A stretch of 64,000 nt of DNA from JAEUKA01 sp035328405. Its GTDB lineage: Bacteria > Myxococcota_A > Polyangia > Palsa-1104 > JAEUJZ01. The stretch spans positions 25,523-89,522 of the forward strand of contig DAOLIT010000012.1 in assembly GCA_035328405.1 (NCBI GenBank), written 5' to 3'. The notes below the pieces were generated by a model. The model was not told where the DNA came from, searched no databases, and was given only the letters and a program-made list of their open reading frames with translations. This document shows, in pieces, positions 43,582-51,300 of this stretch. How positions within the stretch are numbered: the stretch's first letter is position 1; every line of letters begins with the position of its first letter. The translations under genes and the position numbers were made by a program.

Positions 43582-45684
43582 GTGGTGAGCAAAGTCGCAG
43601 AGACCTTTACGCCCTCCTCCTCTTTCGATGAGTTTGAGGTCATTCGCAAACTCGGCGAGGGTGCCATGGGACAAGTGTTTCTGTGTCATGACCAGAAACT
43701 CGATCGCCTCGTCGCCGTCAAATTCCTCCGCCATGCCGCACGCGATGAAGAGGTGCGCAAGCGTTTTTGGATAGAAGCGCGCGCCATTGCCCGGCTGTCC
43801 CATCCCAATGTCGTCACCGTGTACCAAATGGGTGAGACCGACCACATGCCCTATTTGGTCTCTGAATTTGTCGAAGGACAGAGTCTCGACAAGTACCCGC
43901 TTCCGTTTGAACCTCCCCGCGCCCTGAAAATTGGCTTTTCCATTGCGAAAGGTCTGGCCGCCGCTCACAAACGTGGCGTTCTGCACCGGGATTTGAAGCC
44001 CGGCAATGTGATTCTGACCATCGAAGGCGAGACCAAGTTGCTCGACTTTGGTTTGGCCAAGCTCCTCGACCCACTTGTGACCACCTCTGTCTCCCTGGAA
44101 TCCATTCTCCCGATCAAAAGTGAGGATTCCTCCCAAACGCCACAGCCAGCCCAAGACCCTGCGATCGAAGACCCCGATTCCCCTGTCGGCCCATTCGCCA
44201 AAAGTGAGACCCCCGTGTCTCCTATGGATGCCACCCTACCCGCCCCGAGGTCCGGCCCGTCTGCCTCCGCCCGAACCCCGTCCCTCCGCCGAATCGCCCT
44301 CCAAGCCGCCCTCTCCCCCGGCGGCTTCTCCCTGACCCAAACCGGCGCAATGCTCGGGACCCCTCTATACATGGCGCCGGAGGTTTGGAAGGGGGAGAGG
44401 GCTAGTGCGGCGGCGGATGTATATTCTTTTGGGGCCTTGTTGTTTGAATTGTTGTCGGGACATCCTCCACATGATGCGCAGTCTTTGGAGGGATTGTATG
44501 TTCGTGTGGTCGGGCAAGACGCGGTTCCCATTGCCCGGATCGTTCCCAGTCTTGACCCAAGACTGTGTAGCATTGTGGACAAGTGTCTGCGACGGAATGC
44601 GGGGGAACGGTATCCCTCTGCGGTGGAAGTTTGTGCGGATTTGGAAGCCCTGGTCGCAACCCAAACGGGAAGCCAAGCGGCTCTGCCCTCTTTGCATGTT
44701 TCGCCCGCTGTTGTGAAACCCATGGTCGGTGCCGCGTTGGTCAGTCTGGTTGCGTTGTTGGGCGTGCTCCTGAAGGATGCAGGGTTCCTTAGGGGAGAGA
44801 TGGCTTTGATTCCGGGCGGACAATTCGAGATGGGCAGTGTTCCTATGGAGATCAAAAGCGCGTTCGCTTGGTGTCAAAAAGAGGCAGGAACAGACTGTCC
44901 TCTGGCGGCCTACGAACGAGAGCAACCACAGCATTCTGTCTCGGTGTCTCCGTTCAAAATGGATCGAACAGAAGTGACGAACAGAGCGTTTGCAAAATGG
45001 CTCAATTCACAACCAGATTTGGTGGTCACGGCAGATCAAATGGTTCTCCAAAACGGAATCCTGCTGGCGAATCTCTATCCGACGTACCAACCGTCATTCG
45101 GCCTGATGTACGACTCAAAACGAAAGCACTTTGGGAGTGTTCCTGGTTTTGAAAAGAGACCCGTTTCCCAAGTGTCATGGATCGCGGCCCAAAGGTATTG
45201 TCTGGCTCAGGGGAAGCGACTCCCAACAGAAGCAGAATGGGAACTTGCCGCACGAGGTTTGGAAGGGCGCAGGTTTCCGTGGGGACATGATGAACCAACC
45301 TGCGACGGTGTCGTCGTCTCGCGGCTAAACAATCTGTCGTGTGCCAAAATGGGGGTGGGACCGCTCGACGTGGGAACGGCGAAGACAGACATTTCCCAAG
45401 AAGGCGTTCACGATCTGGCGGGTAACATGCGAGAGTGGGTGCTGGACCGATTTGTAAGGCGGTACACTCCTTGCAGTCCACTCTGCAAAGACCCCTTTCA
45501 ACATGAAGGAGAACCGGATGCACCAAAAGAAAGGGTGGTCCGAGGTGGGAGCTGGAACCTGGAAGCAGCGGCAGGACGTGGTGCCGCTCGCGGACGATGG
45601 AGGGAAAACGAGGCACCTCAAGACACGGGTTTTCGGTGCGTCCGTTCAAACACAAACCCAATAGAAAAAGGCGGAAAATCATGA
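43582..45684 (+). CDS. Ser/Thr protein kinase fused to an FGE/SUMF1-like domain
   Basis: 700 residues from GTG at 43582 or 43585. Kinase domain (about 15-360): glycine loop GEGAMGQVF, K47 in VAVKFL, H135-R-D137 and D155-F-G. Between DFG and APE (265) lie about 110 residues instead of the usual 20-30, a Pro/Ser-rich insertion in the activation segment. One membrane helix (about 378-397) separates it from a formylglycine-generating-enzyme fold (about 407-695): MALIPGGQFEMGS, MDRTEVTNRAF, LPTEAEWELAARG, LAGNMREWV and VVRGGSW. The active-site cysteine pair that follows RGGS in true FGE is absent. The C-terminal domain is thus probably a binding module outside the membrane. The stop overlaps the next start (ATGA). 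Confidence 0.9.
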   Translation: MVSKVAETFTPSSSFDEFEVIRKLGEGAMGQVFLCHDQKLDRLVAVKFLRHAARDEEVRKRFWIEARAIARLSHPNVVTVYQMGETDHMPYLVSEFVEGQSLDKYPLPFEPPRALKIGFSIAKGLAAAHKRGVLHRDLKPGNVILTIEGETKLLDFGLAKLLDPLVTTSVSLESILPIKSEDSSQTPQPAQDPAIEDPDSPVGPFAKSETPVSPMDATLPAPRSGPSASARTPSLRRIALQAALSPGGFSLTQTGAMLGTPLYMAPEVWKGERASAAADVYSFGALLFELLSGHPPHDAQSLEGLYVRVVGQDAVPIARIVPSLDPRLCSIVDKCLRRNAGERYPSAVEVCADLEALVATQTGSQAALPSLHVSPAVVKPMVGAALVSLVALLGVLLKDAGFLRGEMALIPGGQFEMGSVPMEIKSAFAWCQKEAGTDCPLAAYEREQPQHSVSVSPFKMDRTEVTNRAFAKWLNSQPDLVVTADQMVLQNGILLANLYPTYQPSFGLMYDSKRKHFGSVPGFEKRPVSQVSWIAAQRYCLAQGKRLPTEAEWELAARGLEGRRFPWGHDEPTCDGVVVSRLNNLSCAKMGVGPLDVGTAKTDISQEGVHDLAGNMREWVLDRFVRRYTPCSPLCKDPFQHEGEPDAPKERVVRGGSWNLEAAAGRGAARGRWRENEAPQDTGFRCVRSNTNPIEKGGKS

Positions 45685-46292
45685 CCATGCGAAAGCCCCT
45701 TGCGACACTTCTGTTTTTCCTTTTGTGTGGATGTCATTCCGTGCAGAAACGGACGGATGACGCGGCGCGCGTTTCGATTGCATCACCCTCAGCGACCGTC
45801 GAAGTGATGGTTCAACAGGGGAATGGTATGCAGCCCGTTGCGCCAGGTCAGCCACTGAAAAGCGGAATGAAGTTCGTGGTCTCTGTAAAGGCGGCGCAGG
45901 CCGGCTTCCTGTACTTGGCCTTTCTGAGTGGAAATCGCAAGCCTGCAAACATCGTTTCTCCGACGGGAGAGAAGGCCACGAAACTCGCAGCCGGAGCGGA
46001 GAAGAGGTTTCCTGAAGACGGTGGTTTCTTCACCCTGGATGATGAAGTCGGCCAGGAAACGTTCGTGGCTGTTTTGACTCAAGAACCGCTCAGCGAAGGA
46101 CAGCTCAAGTCTCTGCTAGAAGAAGGGGAATCCCCGGACGCACCGTCGGCATCGTCAGACTCCGAACGAGCGCGAGATGCACCCCCAATCGCAACGACAG
46201 CCACACGCGCTGTTGGGGATGCAACACACATGAGTGCTTCCGATCGGCGCATCGGAATCTCGCGTGTCTCGTTCTCCCACATTGGACGCTGA
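45681..46292 (+). CDS. DUF4384 lipoprotein
   Basis: 203 residues from ATG at 45681, overlapping the kinase-FGE stop by four bases. Signal peptide with lipobox LLCGC (Cys18). Residues about 35-165 match DUF4384: KSGMKFVVSVKAAQAGFLYLAF, then a strand leading to IVSPTGEKATKLAAG and the VAVLTQEPL end. DUF4384 modules accompany caspase-like proteins and kinases in several bacteria. The C-terminal 40 residues are Ser/Asp/Arg-rich and disordered. Coupled translation with the kinase suggests the two act together at the inner or outer membrane. Function not known. Confidence 0.8.
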   Translation: MTMRKPLATLLFFLLCGCHSVQKRTDDAARVSIASPSATVEVMVQQGNGMQPVAPGQPLKSGMKFVVSVKAAQAGFLYLAFLSGNRKPANIVSPTGEKATKLAAGAEKRFPEDGGFFTLDDEVGQETFVAVLTQEPLSEGQLKSLLEEGESPDAPSASSDSERARDAPPIATTATRAVGDATHMSASDRRIGISRVSFSHIGR

Positions 46293-46319
46293 TTTCCTAC
46301 AGCCATCACGGCAACAGAG

Positions 46320-46352
46320 CGGCAAAAACAGCGTGCGTTCGGCAAAAACAGC
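46320..46352. repeat. Short direct repeat before the DctA-like gene
   Basis: CGGCAAAAACAGC occurs at 46320-46332 and 46340-46352, a 20-base period, about 180 bases before the transporter start. It could be a pair of operator sites, as one face of the helix would carry both, or a chance duplication. Confidence 0.6.
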
Positions 46353-46528
46353 CTACCGATTCCGCAGCCCCCGCAGGACCCGAACTTCTCCCGTTTGATG
46401 TAGGACGTGAAACAGACCCTCTTTGCGGGGCGCTTCCGTCGCTGTTCGTTGCCTCTTCGTTTCTGGCATGTCGCGTGCTCAGGCATCCATCAGCCAATTC
46501 GGCAAGAGCTGTTGAAGGAGCCAAAACC

Positions 46529-47953
46529 ATGACCACGAGCCAACCCCTTTTGACCATGAGCGGTGCCTGGGCCCTGAGCTATCACCCACTCCACGGAAAT
46601 GGGATGCTGGATTCAACGCGATCCGTTCGTGTGGTCCGCAGTGAGCCGAGTCTTTGCGCGAGTGTCCCCCAAGTTGCCGCAACCTCAAAATCGCGCACCG
46701 CATGGTACCGGATTCCGTACATCCAGATCCTGATGGCGATCGTGTTGGGAGTGGTGGCAGGACATCTGTTTCCCAAAGAAACGCAGTCCCTGAAAGTGTT
46801 GGGGGATTTCTTTACAAGGCTCCTTCGCATGATGATTGCGCCGACGATTTTCTGCACAGTGGTACACGGAATCGGATCGATAGGAGACATGCGACGGCTC
46901 GGCAGAACAGGGTTTCGGACACTCCTTTACTTCGAGATTGTGTCTACTTTGGCGCTCATCATCGGACTTGTGGTCGTGAACGTAGTCAAGCCGGGGGTCG
47001 GTCTTCACATCGATCCCCGCACGCTCGACCCGTCCGTCGGTCAGAGCTTCCTGCACAAGGCACAGGGGAGTGAAAGCAAGGACTTCCTGCTCAACCTGAT
47101 TCCGACCTCCTTTGTTGGTGCATTCACATCCGGGAATCTGCTTCATGTGCTCTTTGTCGCAGTGATTACGGCGCTCGCGCTTCCACTGCTGCCCGGAAAA
47201 GGCCAAGGCATCCTTCAATTCATCGACGCTGGGCGGAAACTCTGCATGTCCATGCTGGGCATCATCGTGAAGCTTGCGCCCCTTGGAGCGTTTGGTGCAA
47301 TGGCCTACACCGTCGGCCACTTTGGCATCGGTTCGCTGAGCAAATTGGCACTCCTCATGGGCTGCTTCTACGCAACTGCGGCTCTGTTTGTCGGCTTGGT
47401 GTTGGGGGCCATCGTGCGTTGGACAGGGCGTTCTCTGCTCAAGTTCCTAGCGTACATCAAAGATGAACTCCTGCTCGTCCTTGGAACCGGCTCCTCTGAG
47501 ACCGCACTGCCGGGCATGATGCGCAAACTGGAGTCCCTGGGTTGTTCGCGCGCCACCGTCGGTCTGGTGCTGCCCACGGGTTTCAGTTTCAACCTGGACG
47601 GGACCAACATCTACTTGACCATGGCCGTGATTTTCCTGGCGCAGGCGACGCACACACCGCTGTCTTTCGCGCAGCAAATCGGTCTCCTTCTGGCAGCACT
47701 TCTCACTTCCAAAGGTTCTGCCGCAGTGGCCGGCGCTGGGTTTGTCGCGCTGGCGGCAACCGTGCAAACGATTCCGGGTCTTCCGCTCGAATCGCTCGCG
47801 ATTCTCATCGGAATCGACCGATTCATGGGAGAAGGCCGCGCGATCACCAACCTGATCGGAAACGGTGTCGCCACACTCGCCATCTCGAAATGGGAAGGGG
47901 AACTCTCCGCTGCCGCCGAGCCCACCTCGAATCCGGTCGGCCCTTGCCGATGA
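46529..47953 (+). CDS. Dicarboxylate/amino acid:cation symporter (DctA/GltP family)
   Basis: 474 residues from ATG at 46529 (AAGGAG about nine bases upstream). About eight helices and two re-entrant loops. Family motifs: LLRMMIAPTIFCTVVHGI, GTGSSETALPGMM (the hairpin 1 serine motif), GFSFNLDGTNIYLTMA (sodium and substrate site), and FMGEGRAITNLIGNGVATL in the last helix, close to the DctA subgroup that takes up succinate, fumarate and malate. The first 60 or so residues are a hydrophilic extension with His, Arg and Cys that typical members lack; a later start at ATG 46604 would remove part of it. It stands alone between the DUF4384 gene and the convergent LolA-like gene. Confidence 0.9.
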   Translation: MTTSQPLLTMSGAWALSYHPLHGNGMLDSTRSVRVVRSEPSLCASVPQVAATSKSRTAWYRIPYIQILMAIVLGVVAGHLFPKETQSLKVLGDFFTRLLRMMIAPTIFCTVVHGIGSIGDMRRLGRTGFRTLLYFEIVSTLALIIGLVVVNVVKPGVGLHIDPRTLDPSVGQSFLHKAQGSESKDFLLNLIPTSFVGAFTSGNLLHVLFVAVITALALPLLPGKGQGILQFIDAGRKLCMSMLGIIVKLAPLGAFGAMAYTVGHFGIGSLSKLALLMGCFYATAALFVGLVLGAIVRWTGRSLLKFLAYIKDELLLVLGTGSSETALPGMMRKLESLGCSRATVGLVLPTGFSFNLDGTNIYLTMAVIFLAQATHTPLSFAQQIGLLLAALLTSKGSAAVAGAGFVALAATVQTIPGLPLESLAILIGIDRFMGEGRAITNLIGNGVATLAISKWEGELSAAAEPTSNPVGPCR

Positions 47954-48058
47954 TCACAAATCGCATGTTCCCACAAGAAATCAGCTTAGAGGGGACACCG
48001 GATCGGACTAGGGGGAGGGGGAGGGACCTGCGCCATGCGTTGTGATGCCAGTGACCAT

Positions 48059-48811
48059 CTACTTCGCAAGAGATCTTTTGCTAAACAAATCGTCGGACAT
48101 GTTTTCGTTCACTCTCCAAACTTTGCGGACCATTTTCGTCCGCGCTCCTCCCTTTGTGTTGTTCACCATCAGCAACTCGCTCGCGCCACAGACATTCCCT
48201 TGGCAAGTGTAGTTGCTGAGAGTCTCGGTCTTCACATTTGTGCCTGCGACGTTGAAGTACTTGCGTTCGAGCGGCACCATCTTGTCCTTCGCTATGGTGA
48301 ACTCTATCTTTGCGTGGGAAGTCTGCTGGCCTGCTTTGGGCGTCGCGCTAATTCTCACTTGGGTCTGCGTATCCGAAAGGACTGTCGCCACATAGCGACT
48401 GCCAAAATGAGACTGGAAGTCATTCGGAGAGAACGTCATTCCCATGAAATTCTCATCTGCCTCGGTGTTCGCAATGCGTCGCACCTTCCCAAGCGCAGGA
48501 AGGTAGACATACGTCTCTGTAGGAGACAACGTGAGAACTTTGCTGCCCTTCATGTCAGCAGGGGCTGTGAACTCTGTGAGACGTTTCTCCCCCTTGGATC
48601 GCACGATCAGCGCGACCCTGCTCTCCGGTTTGCCGGGTGTTTGGTTCTGCACATCATATTCAAAGTATTGTGTCTGGGCCCGGTTCATCGCCTCGTCCAT
48701 CGCGGCCAGCACTTTGTCTCCAGCGGCGTCTGCCCAAGCCGTCGCGCTGTCCAAAGCCAAAACACCGGATACAGCCCAAACCGAAAGTCCAACACGAAAC
48801 GCGGTGCGCAT
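48059..48811 (-). CDS. LolA-like outer membrane lipoprotein-sorting protein
   Basis: 250 residues from ATG at 48811, with AAGAGGT upstream; a longer frame begins with a less plausible N-terminus. Signal peptide ending near ATAWA. The mature protein has the half-barrel strand pattern of the LolA/LppX superfamily in its outer-membrane lipoprotein-sorting branch: VALIVRSKGEKRLTEF, DMKGSKVLTLSPTETYVYLPALGKVRRI and the FMGMTFSPNDF segment. That branch commonly accompanies RND-type lipid or hopanoid transporters, but no such transporter is adjacent here. Two cysteines near the C-terminus (CQGNVC) may pair. Cargo unknown. Confidence 0.82.
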   Translation of the reverse strand: MRTAFRVGLSVWAVSGVLALDSATAWADAAGDKVLAAMDEAMNRAQTQYFEYDVQNQTPGKPESRVALIVRSKGEKRLTEFTAPADMKGSKVLTLSPTETYVYLPALGKVRRIANTEADENFMGMTFSPNDFQSHFGSRYVATVLSDTQTQVRISATPKAGQQTSHAKIEFTIAKDKMVPLERKYFNVAGTNVKTETLSNYTCQGNVCGASELLMVNNTKGGARTKMVRKVWRVNENMSDDLFSKRSLAK

Positions 48812-48954
48812 ATGAAACCTCTTCGTCCATTCCAAGGACCCCAAAAACCAACCCAAAACAACTTCACTTTCAACCTCGGCCGGTACAACGCTTGATTGTC
48901 GATTCCGTCGGGAAATGGCCCCAGAGGGTCTTGTTCAGACTCCCCCAATCACCC

Positions 48955-50430
48955 CTAATTTTCGATGTGTGGCTCGTTTGATTTGGGACGCTTGGGTTTC
49001 TTTTTCGTTGGCGTTACAGACTTCCCATCCTGGACAGACGAATCGTCTTTTTCGTCTGGTTTTCCGTCTGGTTTGGCCCCTCGTTTGGCATCCGGTTTCA
49101 GCACAATCTGCACTTCTCCGCTCGCCTGTCTGCCGACTTGCACTTCGTGCGGAATGTACCCCTCAAGTTCCAAACGAAGGTGCAGGGGTTCGTCTGTTTT
49201 GAGCGCCTCTTGTTCGAGCGGTGTCTGCCCCAACATCACCTTGTCGCTCATCCGAACCACCTTTGCGCCTGCTGGAAGCGACCGGAGTTGCCACCGAATC
49301 CGCTTGGGAGTCTCTACTTCCGCCGGTTTGGGGGGGCTTGGCTTTCTAAGCCCCCAAAACGCGCCTGCCCCACCCGCCACAAGCAAGAATGCCCCCACCA
49401 TCGCAATCCAGGTCTTGCTTCGTTTCGCTTTTTCCACCACACCCGTGATGGCGTTCGGCGTAGGTGTCACCCCTGCCACTGTTTTCGCATCAGGTTCTGC
49501 TGTCCGATCCGACGGCACCACCGCCATCGCCCCTGAATTCCGGTGCCGATGTTTTTGCGGTGCGGGAAGCTCTGTTGTGAGCTGCTCAAGCTGGACTTCC
49601 AACACCGCCATCGTGGGTCGTTTCTCTTTGTCCTTGTCCAGCAGCACGTCCACAAGGTGCGCAATCTTTTCGGGGACATGCGGATTCACCGCTGCCACTT
49701 TGGGGGCCGGTTCGTACATGTGCTTGGCCATGAGTTCGCCAAGGGCCGAACCAGAAAACGGAGGCCGCCCCACCAGCATCTCGAACATCATCACACCCAG
49801 GGCATACACATCGGTCTTTTCATCCACCCCTTTTGCCCCCCGACACTGTTCTGGTGACATGTAGTTCGGTGTCCCCAAAAGCTCTGTCGCCCGAGTCTGT
49901 ACACCCCCTTCATTCTGCTCTTCAATGAGTTTCGCAATCCCAAAATCCAACACCTTCACCCGCTCCCCCGTAGCCGTAGCCGAATCCCCCATCAACATCA
50001 CATTCTCGGGCTTTAGATCTCTGTGAATGATTCCTTTGATGTGGGCGGCGGATAGGACGTTGGCGATTTGGAGGGCGATGAAGGCGACTTCGGAAGGGTT
50101 CATGGGAGCACCCAAGTGCTCGATTCTGTGGCCTAGGGATTCGCCTTTGAGGAATTCCATCACAATGTAGGGAATACCGTCGGGGAGTGTGCCGTGATCC
50201 GTGATTTGGACGACATCGGGGTGATCGACGATGTTGCTGGCGCGGGCTTCGTTGGCAAACCGGCGGGCAAATTCTTCATTGCGCGCGATTTCGGGGTGCA
50301 GAACTTTGATGGCAACGTGCCGTCCAAGTGACTGGTGCAAGGCCTCATAGACCGAGCCCATTCCTCCTTGCCCCAGTTTGCGGATGACCCGGTAGGGACC
50401 AACCTGCGTGTTCTCCTCAAGCGTCGCCAT
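48955..50430 (-). CDS. Ser/Thr protein kinase with PEGA-like tail
   Basis: 491 residues. Kinase domain (about 10-280): GQGGMGSVY, K42 in VAIKVL, H136-R-D138 in IIHRDLKPENV, D162-F-G and GTPNYMSPEQC. A basic linker leads to one membrane helix (TWIAMVGAFLLVAGGAGAFWG) and a small outside domain (about 385-450; LPAGAKVVRMSDKVMLGQTPL and LRLELEGYIPHEVQV) of the PEGA type. The C-terminus is Lys/Asp/Gly rich. All catalytic residues are present. It is the first gene on a transcript facing left, after an AT-rich upstream stretch. Signal and substrates unknown. Confidence 0.93.
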   Translation of the reverse strand: MATLEENTQVGPYRVIRKLGQGGMGSVYEALHQSLGRHVAIKVLHPEIARNEEFARRFANEARASNIVDHPDVVQITDHGTLPDGIPYIVMEFLKGESLGHRIEHLGAPMNPSEVAFIALQIANVLSAAHIKGIIHRDLKPENVMLMGDSATATGERVKVLDFGIAKLIEEQNEGGVQTRATELLGTPNYMSPEQCRGAKGVDEKTDVYALGVMMFEMLVGRPPFSGSALGELMAKHMYEPAPKVAAVNPHVPEKIAHLVDVLLDKDKEKRPTMAVLEVQLEQLTTELPAPQKHRHRNSGAMAVVPSDRTAEPDAKTVAGVTPTPNAITGVVEKAKRSKTWIAMVGAFLLVAGGAGAFWGLRKPSPPKPAEVETPKRIRWQLRSLPAGAKVVRMSDKVMLGQTPLEQEALKTDEPLHLRLELEGYIPHEVQVGRQASGEVQIVLKPDAKRGAKPDGKPDEKDDSSVQDGKSVTPTKKKPKRPKSNEPHIEN

Positions 50431-50620
50431 GGGTTTCTCTGTATATAAGTCTTCGACAAATAAAGTAACGGAGAAAACAAACTTTTACACTGATTTTCAG
50501 GGCATAGGCGGACATGAAAAGCACGGACCCAGCCGAAAGACAGATCGCCGTCTTCACACGGACCAAAAGGAGCGTTTGCCGTGTCCTGACATGGAGAATG
50601 CCGTCGGGACTTGTCAAACT

Positions 50621-51286
50621 TCAAGGTTTGGGAGTGATTTCAAAGAGGGACAGCTCGCATTCCCCGCCAAATTCCAACTTGAGAAGGAGGGGCCAAGTCG
50701 GATGATCGAGTACGTACACATCCACAGGCGACCAATCGGTTTCGGTCACGTCTTGGGCATGAAGGACGGGAACTTTGAAGGGAGCGTCGTGGATGCGCAC
50801 GGACGTTTGCGCAATGCCCACCTTTCGCACCATTAGCGACGCAGAAAAGACAGACATCGAAACGGGTTGGCCAGCTCGCAAGAGTGCAAGGGAATGCCGA
50901 CTGAGCAAAAAGGGGGGCGTGTCTGCGAAAGTGGTCAGGGGTCCTTCGGTTGACGTTTTGTGCCCAGGCTGTGTGGTCCCCTCAGACGACAAAAACACAA
51001 TTCCAGACCCGCCGGAAATCGCCTTCGCGTCGCAAGAAACGGTTTGGCCGGTCGGGAGATGGGTAAAAACCACGCCTCCGTTGGGTGTTGCAGCGTCGAT
51101 GCGCAGGGTGTGCAGTTCTCCCGAAGTGTAGTCAGACGCCCACACAGAGAACAGCGTTCCTGGTTGAACGTACTGCGCGAGTCGGTCGGCGTTGGGCGAG
51201 ACGGCATCGACGACGGCCACGGCAGATTCCGACGAGTGTGAAACCGCCTTTGCTGGTTTGCTCAGCTTGCGCTTTTTTTCGACCAT
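50621..51286 (-). CDS. Hypothetical protein downstream of a kinase gene
   Basis: 221 residues from ATG at 51286; a GTG four codons earlier lies two bases after the stop of the upstream kinase gene. It is probably cotranscribed with that kinase (51301). The first 30 residues are basic and Ser-rich. The centre (about 45-100) has the strands GTLFSVWASDYTSGELHTLRIDAATPNGG split by turns, resembling a small beta-barrel of the PilZ kind, but the diagnostic RxxxR and DxSxxG motifs are not there. No signal or membrane helix. It could be a substrate or regulator of the kinase. Confidence 0.65.
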   Translation of the reverse strand: MVEKKRKLSKPAKAVSHSSESAVAVVDAVSPNADRLAQYVQPGTLFSVWASDYTSGELHTLRIDAATPNGGVVFTHLPTGQTVSCDAKAISGGSGIVFLSSEGTTQPGHKTSTEGPLTTFADTPPFLLSRHSLALLRAGQPVSMSVFSASLMVRKVGIAQTSVRIHDAPFKVPVLHAQDVTETDWSPVDVYVLDHPTWPLLLKLEFGGECELSLFEITPKP

Positions 51287-51300
51287 GTTGGATGTCACCT

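Noticed and set aside
43582..45684. Active formylglycine-generating enzyme
   Set aside because: The active-site cysteine pair after RGGS is missing, and no sulfatase gene with a CxPxR motif is adjacent.
48814..48894. 27-residue peptide frame on the plus strand starting MKPLRPFQGPQ
   Set aside because: It lies over the start and upstream region of the opposite LolA-like gene, and its start has no clear ribosome site.
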